Positions 8,311-16,620 of a stretch of DNA of 64,000 nt are shown in pieces (the stretch's first letter is position 1; every line of letters starts with the position of its first letter). Under the pieces are notes generated by a model. The model was given only the letters and a program-made list of their open reading frames with translations. It was not told the origin of the DNA and made no database searches. The DNA is from Elusimicrobiota bacterium (GTDB lineage Bacteria > Elusimicrobiota > Elusimicrobia > FEN-1173): positions 1,860,001-1,924,000 of the forward strand of contig JADKHR010000001.1 in NCBI GenBank assembly GCA_016721625.1, written 5' to 3'. The translations under genes and the position numbers were made by a program.

Positions 8311-8822
8311 GAGAGAGAAAGGTCCGTTTCGTTTCCGAGGTGCCTTTTTGCGATGTGGATTCCCTGGGGGTGGTCTGGCACGGGCGATATCTTAATTATT
8401 TTGAATTGGCCCGCACGGCGCTCTTCCGGCAAGTCGGTTTTGATATCAAAGAGATGACCCGCTCCGGATACGTTTGGCCGGTCATTGAGGCTCATTGCCG
8501 CTATTTGTCGCCCCTGCAATATGGGGACCGCTTTGCGGTAGACGCTCGCTTCGCGGACATTCAACATCGGGTCAAGATCGAGTATACCGTCACGGGTCCC
8601 GGGGGACGCCGCGTGGCCAAGGGGCACACCGTTCAGGCCGCCGTGCGGGCTAAGACGGGGACCCTGGTATTGAATACGCCCGACGTTCTTCTTCACCATC
8701 TTTCTTTGTGGAAGGAAGGCACTTTGCCGAAATCCATAAACAAATCCCCCCGCACCCCCCTTTCCCAAAGGGGGGATCCGCCAAAACTTCGTCTGAAACG
8801 CCGTCGAGGTCAAAGAATCTAG
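8307..8822 (+). CDS. Hotdog acyl-CoA/ACP thioesterase (4HBT-like) with repeat-derived C-terminus
   Basis: Residues 1 to about 130 form a 4-hydroxybenzoyl-CoA-thioesterase-type hotdog: the catalytic-Asp strand FCDVDSLGVVWHGRYLNYFE is clear, followed by a conserved YLSPLQYGD segment. The last 40 residues (lysine-, arginine- and proline-rich) are encoded by an inverted repeat at 8755-8775 and its flanks and are not part of the fold. The ATG overlaps the lyase stop. APE clusters encode such thioesterases, proposed to release chains or proofread ACPs. The gene ends with a TAG that shares a base with the GTG of the LolA-like gene. Confidence 0.8.
   Translation: MRERKVRFVSEVPFCDVDSLGVVWHGRYLNYFELARTALFRQVGFDIKEMTRSGYVWPVIEAHCRYLSPLQYGDRFAVDARFADIQHRVKIEYTVTGPGGRRVAKGHTVQAAVRAKTGTLVLNTPDVLLHHLSLWKEGTLPKSINKSPRTPLSQRGDPPKLRLKRRRGQRI
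8755..8775. repeat. Inverted repeat inside the thioesterase 3' end
   Basis: CCCCCCTTT and AAAGGGGGG form a perfect 9-bp stem around a CCC loop. C-rich palindromes of this kind are common mobile intergenic repeats in many bacteria. Here it is translated as part of the thioesterase tail. Confidence 0.6.
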
Positions 8823-9493
8823 TGGTGCGACCGGGTTGGTCGGCGATGGTTGTCGCGATGGGTTTAAGTGTTGCGGCCGCCGAATTCGGTGGTTCTCCCC
8901 AGGACCCGGCGCCATTGCTCGGCCAGGTGGCCGAGGCTCTTCGGTCGGTAGAAATGGTCGAGGCGTCGTTTATCAGCGACCAAATACTCCCACCGCTTGA
9001 AAAACCGCTTCGCAAGGAGGGGTTTATTCGGGTGGCACCCCGACGGGGGATTTACCAGCGATTGGATAGGCCCTTGGCGCAAGAGCTTTTGATCCTCCCG
9101 GGAGAATTGTGGGAACGGCAACCACCGGCCCCCTGGCGACGGATCCAGACAGGGGGGGTTGCAGAAGCCCACGTCATGACCGACGCGCTCCTGGCGCTCC
9201 TCTCCGGCGACGCTGACCGCTGGACGGACCTTTTCCTTTCCCATCAGGAAGGATCGCTGGAAGAGTGGCGACTTTCTTTTGAGCCCCGCCCCAAACACCC
9301 GGTGGCGAAACATTTGCTTCGTATCGAAATGTTCGGTCGGGGACCTTTGTTGGATTCCCTGTCTCTGTACCTCAAAGGCGGAAGTCAGGAAACGATGAGG
9401 TTTTCGGACCAAAAAATCATTTCCGAAGCTACGGCCGCCCAGTGGAACCTTTTCTCCTCGCCCCCGGATTCGGGGCCTCGCCCAACGCCATGA
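8822..9493 (+). CDS. LolA-like outer-membrane lipoprotein carrier / polyene carrier
   Basis: The product, about 223 residues, starts at a GTG overlapping the thioesterase stop; a GTG three bases later is equally possible. The first 20 residues form a signal peptide (SAMVVAMGLSVAAA). The mature protein matches the LolA-type pattern found in APE clusters: an amphipathic helix (VAEALRSVEMVEASF) leading into strands with GFIRVAPRRGIYQRLDRP, where LolA has its membrane-lipid-binding half barrel. It probably ferries the lipid-linked polyene across the periplasm together with the MMPL exporter that follows with an ATGA overlap. Sequence similarity to LolA is by pattern only. Confidence 0.7.
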   Translation: MVRPGWSAMVVAMGLSVAAAEFGGSPQDPAPLLGQVAEALRSVEMVEASFISDQILPPLEKPLRKEGFIRVAPRRGIYQRLDRPLAQELLILPGELWERQPPAPWRRIQTGGVAEAHVMTDALLALLSGDADRWTDLFLSHQEGSLEEWRLSFEPRPKHPVAKHLLRIEMFGRGPLLDSLSLYLKGGSQETMRFSDQKIISEATAAQWNLFSSPPDSGPRPTP

Positions 9494-11817
9494 ACCAATG
9501 GGCTGTCTTGGCCGGGCGGGCTTGGTTGGCCATCGTCCTATTGGCCGGGTTGGACGTCGGGGTTCGCCTGTGGAAGGGCCCTTTCGCCGAAACAAATATT
9601 TTGGCCCTTTTCCCGGAAAGCGAACGGGATCCTTTCCTTCAATCTGCCTCTGAAATCGCCGGGGAACGGTTTGGCCGGACCCTAGCCTTCCTTATCTCGA
9701 ACCCAGACCCGGAAAGCCTGGAAGAGTCCGGGAATGAATTGGTCGGCCGTCTTCAGAAAAGCGGTCTGTTTTCGGAGGTTTTTGCGAAGGTGGGGAGGGA
9801 CAATGCGCGGGCGTTTGCGGATTTCTATTTTCCCCGGAGATATGAACTCCTGTCTCCGGAGGACCGGCTGGCGTTGGATCACCCGGACGGAGCCCATGTC
9901 CTCTTAAACCGAACAATGGCCCTTCTGGCCGGGCCCATGGGGCCCGCCCTTTCGCCTCTCCTCCGGAAGGATCCTCTCCTCTTTTTTCCACGTCTCATAA
10001 AATCCTGGGCTTGGTCCATGGGAGAAGGCGGGGGGGCGGGGCCTCCTGAGTCACGACGGCTCATCCAGGCGGAGTTGGCTGGCAACCCCATGACCACCCC
10101 CATCCAGGAAAGAATCGCTTCTCTTATTGAAAGTCTTCGCCGGGAGTGGAGCGGAAAACGGGGCGACACCCGGCTGGACGTCGCCGGCCTCGCTCTGTTC
10201 GCTCGCGCGGAGCGGCAACGTCTCCAACAAACCATTCAACAGGTTACGCTCATTTCTTTAGTGGGCATCCTTCTTTTGGTCACCTGGTTTTTTCGATCCC
10301 TTCGGCCCTTCTTACTGACGGTGGCGGCCTTGGGGGCCGGCACGATGGTGGCCTGCGCGGTTTCGGTGAGGGTATTTGGGAGCGTTCACGCGGCGACCTT
10401 GGCGTTTGGGTCGAGCCTCCTGGGAGTGGCGGTGGATTACGCTTTGCATTACTTTTCTCACCAGGCTACATCCCTCGGCGAACGGCCTATGGAAACGGTG
10501 GCGGCGGTGCGCCCCGGGATATTGATGGGAAGTCTCACGAGCGTGATCGGATACGCGGCCTTGGCCCTTTCGGGATTCCCCGGATTGCGGCAGATCGCTG
10601 TTTTTTCCTGCGTTGGCTTGGCCGCCACAGTGGTATCGGTGTTTCTCTGGTTCCCCCATTGGACAATTCCCAAGAGGACGCGACGCGGGAATGGATTCCT
10701 TCGTTTTTGGGAGTCAATTCGGACCTGGGGATGGAAAAGCGGCGTCCGACGGTGGGCCTTGATCGGATTCCTGGGAGTTCTCTTGGCCGGGGTGGCCCGG
10801 GTGCATTTCGATGACGACGTGCGGCGTCTCCGCTCGGAAGACGCGGATCTCTTGGCCCAGGAAAACCGAATTCGTTCCCAGGGGGGAGACCTGGATATCG
10901 GGCGTTATTTGTTTATCCAAGGCTCCTCGCAGGAAGAAATCCTGACCCGCCAGGAACATCTGGAGGTCCGGCTCGGACAAATGAAACAGGAGGGAATGCT
11001 CAAATCGTTTCTGACCCTGGCGCCTTTTCTCCCCAGCGACCAGCGACGACTGGAGACACGAAAACGGCTGGCGGACCTCCTCTCACGCGAGGGAGAAACG
11101 ATCCGACAGTCTCTCCGATCCTGGGGGGTCCCCCGAAAAGCCATTCAGTCTTTTTTTGCAGATGCGCGCGAATCCGCTCCTGACCCGTTTCCCATGGAAA
11201 AGTGGCAGTCGTCCCCGGTTTCCCAAGGACTCAAAACCCTTTGGCTGGGAAATCTTCCCGAAGGGATGGGATCAATGGCCTTGCTGGGGGGGGTGAAGGA
11301 CGAAAACACTTTACGCCGCGAGGTGGCGAATCTTCCCGGTGTAACCTATTTTGATAAATTGGGCGGGTTTTCGGAGCTTTTGGGACGGTATCGTCACCGG
11401 GCTTTGTTCCTAGGATGTTTCGTCTACATTGCCATCTTTCTGATTGTCGCAGCGCGATTTGGCTTAAAAAGTGGGATCCGGGTCACGGCGCCCTGTCTCC
11501 TGAGCGCCGCCGTGGTCATGGGGGTGCTTGGGTGGACCGGAACCCCGGTGTCTTTTATTCATGTGTTGAGTGTGATATTGGTGATGGCCATGGGCATCGA
11601 CTATTCCATCATTTTTGAAGAAATGCGACGGTCCAGGCTCGCCCCCTCCGGGGCGGTCTGGGGCGTAACGCTTGCCGCCGCGACCACCATTATTTCATTT
11701 GCCGCGCTGGCCTTTTCGAAAGCGCCCCTATTAAAAGCGGTGGGCGCAACAGTGGCGGTCGGCATCACCTGTTCCTATTTGTTCGCCACCGTTTTTTCCC
11801 AACCCCCCCATGATTGA
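9490..11817 (+). CDS. MMPL/RND-family exporter
   Basis: The 775-residue membrane protein has two repeats of one transmembrane helix, a large periplasmic domain and a cluster of about five helices, the MMPL/RND architecture. Hydrophobic clusters lie at about residues 8-22, 246-390, 415-430 and 635-775. The segment GVAVDYALHYFSH in the first half and AMGIDYSIIFEE in the second are the paired TM4/TM10-like motifs with the acidic residue used for proton coupling. The ATG at 9490 overlaps the previous stop; an upstream ATG at 9442 would not fit the domain. In APE clusters this exporter moves the finished lipid to the LolA-like carrier. The end overlaps the ketosynthase gene. Confidence 0.85.
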   Translation: MNQWAVLAGRAWLAIVLLAGLDVGVRLWKGPFAETNILALFPESERDPFLQSASEIAGERFGRTLAFLISNPDPESLEESGNELVGRLQKSGLFSEVFAKVGRDNARAFADFYFPRRYELLSPEDRLALDHPDGAHVLLNRTMALLAGPMGPALSPLLRKDPLLFFPRLIKSWAWSMGEGGGAGPPESRRLIQAELAGNPMTTPIQERIASLIESLRREWSGKRGDTRLDVAGLALFARAERQRLQQTIQQVTLISLVGILLLVTWFFRSLRPFLLTVAALGAGTMVACAVSVRVFGSVHAATLAFGSSLLGVAVDYALHYFSHQATSLGERPMETVAAVRPGILMGSLTSVIGYAALALSGFPGLRQIAVFSCVGLAATVVSVFLWFPHWTIPKRTRRGNGFLRFWESIRTWGWKSGVRRWALIGFLGVLLAGVARVHFDDDVRRLRSEDADLLAQENRIRSQGGDLDIGRYLFIQGSSQEEILTRQEHLEVRLGQMKQEGMLKSFLTLAPFLPSDQRRLETRKRLADLLSREGETIRQSLRSWGVPRKAIQSFFADARESAPDPFPMEKWQSSPVSQGLKTLWLGNLPEGMGSMALLGGVKDENTLRREVANLPGVTYFDKLGGFSELLGRYRHRALFLGCFVYIAIFLIVAARFGLKSGIRVTAPCLLSAAVVMGVLGWTGTPVSFIHVLSVILVMAMGIDYSIIFEEMRRSRLAPSGAVWGVTLAAATTIISFAALAFSKAPLLKAVGATVAVGITCSYLFATVFSQPPHD

Positions 11818-13008
11818 CGAACGGCTAATCCTTTCGACTATGGGCCTCGTGTGCTCCCTGGGAGTGGAGGGAGACGTTGTCTGGACGACGTTGATGGACG
11901 GAAGCACCTCGGCTTTGGTCGAAGATTCCGACCTGTGGCCGGGGCGACGGGTGCTGGTTGGGCGGGTCCCTGGACCGCTCCCGGAAATTCCCGCCTCTCT
12001 TTCCCGTTTCCGTTGCCGCAACAACCAGTTGACCCTGTCCGCCCTGAAACAAATGGAACCGGCGACCACCGCCGCCGTCGCACGCTACGGCCCTTCCCGG
12101 ATCGGTGTGGTCATGGGGTCCAGCACCTCCGGCATCGCGGAAACAGAATTGGCCTACGCCCATTGGCTGGACGGGGGACGTTACCGGAACAATTCAACTA
12201 TGCTCAGCATGAAATGGGAAGCGTGGCGGAATTTGTCGCGGAATTCCTCGGCCTGACCGGACCGGCATTTTCGATTTCGACTGCCTGTTCTTCCGGCGCC
12301 AAGGCGTTCGCCTCGGCGAAAATGCTTTTAAAAAGTGGAACCTGTGACGCCGTCTTAGTGGGAGGAGCGGACAGCCTTTGCCGAATGACAGTGCAGGGGT
12401 TTGGGGCGCTCGCCTCTCTCTCGGGCTCCCCGGCGAATCCCTTGAGCCGCCACCGCAACGGTCTTAATGTTGGGGAAGGAGCCGCGGTGTTCCTTTTAGA
12501 ACGGGGAAGCGGCGGGATAGCTTTGCACGGGGTGGGGGAATCCTCCGACGCCTATCATCTCTCCGCCCCCGACCCGGAAGGGAACGGAGCGCGTATCGCC
12601 ATGGAATCGGCCCTGGCCGATGCCGGGATGTCGGCCGAGCAGTTGACATACATCAACCTGCATGGAACCGGAACGATTCAAAACGACCGCATGGAAGCCA
12701 AAGCCGTGGCCACCCTGGGTTTAACTATTCCCGTCAGTTCCACCAAGGGGTTTCACGGCCATGCCCTGGGGGCGGCCGGGGCGATTGAAGTCGGACTTTG
12801 CTGGTTGGCGCTCGCTCACGGCCAAGGGAAACGGGTGCCCCTTTTGCCCCATTTGTGGGACGGCCAGAGAGACCCGGATCTTCCGCCTTTGCGGGTGGCG
12901 GGGCGGGGGGAATGGGTTGTCCCGCCGAGGGGGAAAGCGCGGTTCCTTAGTAATTCTTTCGCGTTCGGGGGGAACAACGCCGCCGTCATTGTGGGAAGAG
13001 ACCTGTGA
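11810..13008 (+). pseudogene. Beta-ketoacyl-ACP synthase, disrupted by a 1-base deletion in a G run
   Basis: Two frames together encode one ketosynthase of about 399 residues. Frame one (11810-12256) gives the N-terminal part to HWLDGG; the other frame picks up at LPEQFNYAQHEMGS and runs to 13008. It includes the nucleophile STACSSGAKAF, the histidine motifs INLHGTGTIQND and GFHGHALGAAG, and the C-terminal SNSFAFGGNN. Adding one G to the run at 12173-12177 restores a single frame (DGGTLPEQ). All catalytic residues are intact, so this is either a homopolymer sequencing error or a fresh mutation. In APE pathways this synthase pairs with the chain-length factor encoded next, with a GTGA overlap. 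Confidence 0.85.
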
Positions 13009-13748
13009 CAACCTGTGCCCTCCCAACGGTCAAGGTCGCGGGCTGGTCGGCCCTCGCGCCAAGGGACTCGCTCTCCACGTGTGAGACGTCTTTGCCTCAA
13101 GATGTCCGAGCTCTTTTTTCTGACGGGCCTGGAAAACTGCCCTTTGTCGATCCACTCCACCGACGCCGAATGAGTCTTTTGGATCGACTGGCGATGGCGG
13201 CGGCTTATGAATGCCTTGGCCAAGCCAGGACCCCTCCGTCGGAGGTTCGGCTGGTTTTTGGGTCTCGTCATGGGGAAACCGGCGTGCTCGTCGGACTTCT
13301 CAAATCCATCCACCAAGGCGACGCCCTGTCTCCCACGGCTTTCAGCGTTTCGGTGCATCACGCCTTTACCGGTTTTTTCAGTATGATAGCGGGCAACCGG
13401 CATTCCTCCCGGGCCATCGCGGCGGGGGAAGAAACATTTTGTTGCGGGTTCTTGGAGGCGGTGGGGCAGTTGATGGAGGACGAAACCCCCGTGCTGTTCG
13501 TGACCGCGGAAGACGCGTTGCCAACGCCCTTTGGTCCTCTGGTGCGTTCGCCGGAGCCAGCCCATGCGGTCGCCCTGCTTCTCACCCGGGCCGGGCCGGC
13601 AGACCGGGGAATCTCTTTGTCCATCGTTCCAGGGGGAGAACAAACAGGTTCAGGCTGGCCCGTTGGGGACTTTCTCTTTTGGCACCGATCGGAGGCATCT
13701 GACCTTCGACTTTCATTTGGAGCGCGCACATGGGCGTGGGCCCGTTGA
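13005..13748 (+). CDS. Beta-ketoacyl synthase chain-length factor-like protein
   Basis: The 247-residue protein starts at a GTG overlapping the ketosynthase stop. It resembles the N-terminal thiolase half of a ketosynthase (RMSLLDRLAMAAAYECLGQA, then VRLVFGSRHGET). Where the nucleophilic cysteine would sit it has SVSVHHAFTGFFSM, so no active Cys, as expected for chain-length factors. It is shorter than type II PKS chain-length factors but fits the short form in APE clusters. It should form a heterodimer with the adjacent ketosynthase and limit polyene length. The end overlaps the dehydratase gene by 19 bp. Confidence 0.8.
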   Translation: MTTCALPTVKVAGWSALAPRDSLSTCETSLPQDVRALFSDGPGKLPFVDPLHRRRMSLLDRLAMAAAYECLGQARTPPSEVRLVFGSRHGETGVLVGLLKSIHQGDALSPTAFSVSVHHAFTGFFSMIAGNRHSSRAIAAGEETFCCGFLEAVGQLMEDETPVLFVTAEDALPTPFGPLVRSPEPAHAVALLLTRAGPADRGISLSIVPGGEQTGSGWPVGDFLFWHRSEASDLRLSFGARTWAWAR

Positions 13749-14194
13749 CTCTGCCTCTATCGGCGGCGGAGGTGGTCCCGCACCTCGGGGCCATGGTCCT
13801 CTTACGGGATGTGGTGGCCCACGGACCTCGGCATACCGTCTGCGACGCGGTGGCGCGGGAAGGCGCTCCCCTCGTTTGCCAGGGGCGGTGGCCGGTGTGG
13901 GTGTCCATCGAACTAATGGCCCAAACGGTGGCGGCCCATTCAGGAATGATAGGACGGCGAAAGGGCGGGGATCCGGAAATTGGATTTTTGATTGGCGTTC
14001 GTCGATGCGCTTTCGACGCGGATGGCTTTGCCGTGGGGACAATACTTCGCGTCGAGGTCACCTGGGTTTGGGGGGATGATCGCTTGTTTTCATTTGAAGG
14101 GGTTGTTCGCAGGAGAAAAGAGGAGAAACCATTGGCGACCGCGCAACTGAATTTGTTCAAACCCGCCCCCCAGGACATCGGAGCACGGTCTTGA
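13730..14194 (+). CDS. Hotdog-fold 3-hydroxyacyl-ACP dehydratase (ApeP-like)
   Basis: The 154-residue product has the layout of FabA/FabZ-like hotdog dehydratases of APE clusters: an N-terminal PHLGAMVLLRDVVAHG, a central WVSIELMAQTVAAHSG long helix with Glu and Gln, and a FLIGVRRCAF strand. The helix acidic residue and the HLG histidine are the probable catalytic pair. Together with the dehydratase domain at the end of the AMP ligase it gives two dehydratases in the cluster, which in characterised APE systems act as a pair; pairing here is inferred. It is stop/start coupled to the following ketoreductase, which begins with TTG. Confidence 0.8.
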   Translation: MGVGPLTLPLSAAEVVPHLGAMVLLRDVVAHGPRHTVCDAVAREGAPLVCQGRWPVWVSIELMAQTVAAHSGMIGRRKGGDPEIGFLIGVRRCAFDADGFAVGTILRVEVTWVWGDDRLFSFEGVVRRRKEEKPLATAQLNLFKPAPQDIGARS

Positions 14195-14916
14195 AGCGCC
14201 GGGTCTTGGTCACAGGGGCCAGCGGAGGGATTGGCCGGGCGGTGGCGGTGCGCCTGGCCCAGCACGGTTTTCAAGTCACGGTCCATTACCGGACCAGCCG
14301 CGCCGCCGCCGAAGAAACCCGTGCGCTCATCAAAAAAAAAGGAAAAGAAGCCGCCCTTTTGTCTTTCGATGTCTCCCGCCGCGCCGAAACGCGCCGGGCC
14401 CTGGAGAAGGATTTGACGCAACACGGCCCCTATTGGGGAGTGGCTTCTTGCGCGGGAATCACCGCCGACGCGCCTTTTCCGGGCCTCACGCCAGAAAACT
14501 GGGACCAGGTTTTGGATACCAATCTCGGGGGGTTCTACAACGTGCTCTCTCCCTTGATCATGCCAATGATTCAAACCCGTGACGGCGGACGCGTGGTGGC
14601 CCTGTCTTCTGTGTCCGGAATTATGGGAAACCGGGGCGAGGTCAATTACAGCGCGGCGGAGGCCGGCATTATCGGTGCGGTCAAAGCGCTATCCAAGGAA
14701 CTGGGAAAACGCCGTATCTCCGTGAACAGCGTGGCTCCCGGCCTGATTGAATCAAAACTCACGCGGGACCTCCCTCTGGAGGAAATGCTCGCGTTGGTGC
14801 CCATGCGGCGGATGGGGAAACCGGAAGAAGTGGCGGCCCTGGTGGCCTTTCTTTTCTCACCGGAAGCAGACTATATCACCGGCCAGGTGATTTCCATTAA
14901 CGGCGGCTTAATTTGA
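14191..14916 (+). CDS. 3-oxoacyl-ACP reductase, FabG-like SDR with Lys-to-Glu in the active site
   Basis: The 241-residue short-chain dehydrogenase has the NADPH motif VTGASGGIG (residues 7-15), catalytic Ser140 (SSVSG) and Tyr153. The expected YxxxK lysine is replaced by Glu157 (NYSAAEAG; codon GAG at 14659-14661, one transition from AAG). That lysine orients the cofactor and lowers the tyrosine pKa, so as written the enzyme should be crippled. The N-A-G motif reads C-A-G. Start is TTG overlapping the dehydratase stop. Its role in the pathway would be reduction of each beta-keto intermediate. The fold call is certain; activity is doubtful. Confidence 0.88.
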   Translation: MKRRVLVTGASGGIGRAVAVRLAQHGFQVTVHYRTSRAAAEETRALIKKKGKEAALLSFDVSRRAETRRALEKDLTQHGPYWGVASCAGITADAPFPGLTPENWDQVLDTNLGGFYNVLSPLIMPMIQTRDGGRVVALSSVSGIMGNRGEVNYSAAEAGIIGAVKALSKELGKRRISVNSVAPGLIESKLTRDLPLEEMLALVPMRRMGKPEEVAALVAFLFSPEADYITGQVISINGGLI

Positions 14917-16205
14917 CACGTCGCGTAGTCGTCACCGGGATGGCGGGCATTTGCCCTCTCGGGCAGGACTGGCCGTCTGTTCGCGAGCGGTTGCGTTCTC
15001 TGACGGGGGGTGTTCGGCGCATGGACGAATGGGACGCCATTGAGGGGCTTCAGACGCGACTGGGGGCCCCGGTGACCGACTTCGTCGTGCCCGACACGTT
15101 CGAACGGCGAAAAATCCGGACTATGGGCCGGGTGGCTCTCCTGTCCGCCCGTGCGACTGAACTGGCGCTCCGGGAGGCAAAACTTCTCGATCACCCGGCC
15201 CTCACCGATGGTTCGACCGGTATTGCTTTCGGGTCCACCGCCGGGTCCCCAGTGGCGGTGGAAGACTACTTTGAAAAAATTCATGTGCAACGCGGCGTGA
15301 GAGGGTTGTCCCCCAATACCTATCTCCAGATGATGAGCCACACTTGCGCGGCCAATCTGGGCCATTTTTTCGGCGTCAAAGGCCGCATCGTCACCACCTG
15401 TTCCGCCTGCACTTCCGGAAGCCAGGGGATCGGGTATGGCTACGAGTCGATCCGGGATGGCCGCCAATTGATTATGATTTCCGGCGGCGCGGAAGAATTG
15501 CATGTGTCGGACGCCATCACCTTCGATGTTCTGTTCGCCACTTCCACCTCCAATGATCGCCCGGACCGGTCTCCCCGCCCGTTTGATAAAACCCGGGACG
15601 GGCTGGTGGTGGGGGAGGGGGCGGGAACCCTGATTTTGGAAGAACTGGACCATGCCCGGGCCCGGGGGGTTCCCATTCACTCCGAAGTCGTGGGATACGC
15701 CACCAATTGCGACGGGGAACACATCACCAACCCTTGCCGCAAAGGAATGGAACGCGTGATGCGAATGTCCTTGGCGTCGGCCGGGCTGCAACCGGATCAA
15801 ATTCAATACGTCAACGCCCACGGGACCGCCACGGAAGTCGGGGACATCGCCGAAGGACAGGCGACGGAACAGGTGTTTGGGCGAGCCGTTCCCATTAGTT
15901 CGCTGAAAGGTTACATGGGCCACACATTGGGCGCTTGCGGCGCCCTGGAAGCCTGGATCACAATCCAAATGATGAAAGAAGGCTGGGTCTGCCCCACATT
16001 GAATTTGACCGAACCGGACGAGCGGTGCGGGAATCTTGATTTTATTCGGGGATCGATCCGGGAAATGCCGGTGACGCTGGCCATGTCGAACAATTTCGCC
16101 TTCGGCGGAGTGAACACATCCTTGATCTTCAAGAAATGGGAAGGGGGTTTAAGGAATTGTCTTTCTCGCGGTGCCCGGTGGCCCGCACTTTTTTACATTA
16201 AATAG
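14913..16205 (+). CDS. Beta-ketoacyl-ACP synthase (FabF-like, second ketosynthase)
   Basis: The 430-residue enzyme has the full Cys-His-His triad: TTCSACTSG with Cys166, NAHGTATEVGD and GYMGHTLGACG, plus the C-terminal SNNFAFGGVNTSL. It starts at a TTG overlapping the reductase stop. The last 20 residues after FKKWEG are cysteine- and arginine-rich and absent from usual family members. Removing one G from the run at 16141-16146 would end the protein four codons after FKK, so the tail may be another homopolymer artefact. APE clusters contain a second ketosynthase of this kind, proposed to act in starter elongation. Confidence 0.88.
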   Translation: MTRRVVVTGMAGICPLGQDWPSVRERLRSLTGGVRRMDEWDAIEGLQTRLGAPVTDFVVPDTFERRKIRTMGRVALLSARATELALREAKLLDHPALTDGSTGIAFGSTAGSPVAVEDYFEKIHVQRGVRGLSPNTYLQMMSHTCAANLGHFFGVKGRIVTTCSACTSGSQGIGYGYESIRDGRQLIMISGGAEELHVSDAITFDVLFATSTSNDRPDRSPRPFDKTRDGLVVGEGAGTLILEELDHARARGVPIHSEVVGYATNCDGEHITNPCRKGMERVMRMSLASAGLQPDQIQYVNAHGTATEVGDIAEGQATEQVFGRAVPISSLKGYMGHTLGACGALEAWITIQMMKEGWVCPTLNLTEPDERCGNLDFIRGSIREMPVTLAMSNNFAFGGVNTSLIFKKWEGGLRNCLSRGARWPALFYIK

Positions 16206-16215
16206 GAGGCCTTAA

Positions 16216-16602
16216 ATGAAATGGATGCGTGTGGCATTGTTGTTGCCGTTGTTGTGGGGGTTCGTGGGGTGCGCGTATAAAAGCCAGCTGGTGCACAATG
16301 TGAGTATGGATGTGCCCGCGAAGGTGGATGCGCGTCCGGCCATTTTGAAAACGCTAAAAATTTACCATTGGAAAGTGATCGCGGACAATAACGGCGTGAT
16401 TGACGCCAAACAAGAGAAGGACGCTTACTACGCCATCGTCCGAATCACCTACACGAAAGACACCGTGGCCATTAAACACTTGGAGAGCCAAGGGATGCGG
16501 TACACGAATGCCAACGGGGAAGAGCGAATCCATACCCATTACAACACTTGGGCAAACAATCTGGAGAAATCCATCAAAATGGAAATGGCGCCCATCCAAT
16601 AA
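16216..16602 (+). CDS. Small lipoprotein
   Basis: The 128-residue product has a strong ribosome binding site (ATAGGAGG) 8 bases before its ATG. A signal peptide ends in the lipobox FVGC (Cys19). The mature domain alternates strands and helices with KIYHWKVIADNNGVIDA and KEDAYYAIVRITY, reminiscent of small outer-membrane lipoproteins that bind or fold at the surface; I cannot name a family. It sits between the second ketosynthase and the O-methyltransferase, so it is probably transcribed with the polyene operon. Confidence 0.65.
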   Translation: MKWMRVALLLPLLWGFVGCAYKSQLVHNVSMDVPAKVDARPAILKTLKIYHWKVIADNNGVIDAKQEKDAYYAIVRITYTKDTVAIKHLESQGMRYTNANGEERIHTHYNTWANNLEKSIKMEMAPIQ

Positions 16603-16620
16603 CTTTCCTTCTCTCTTCCT

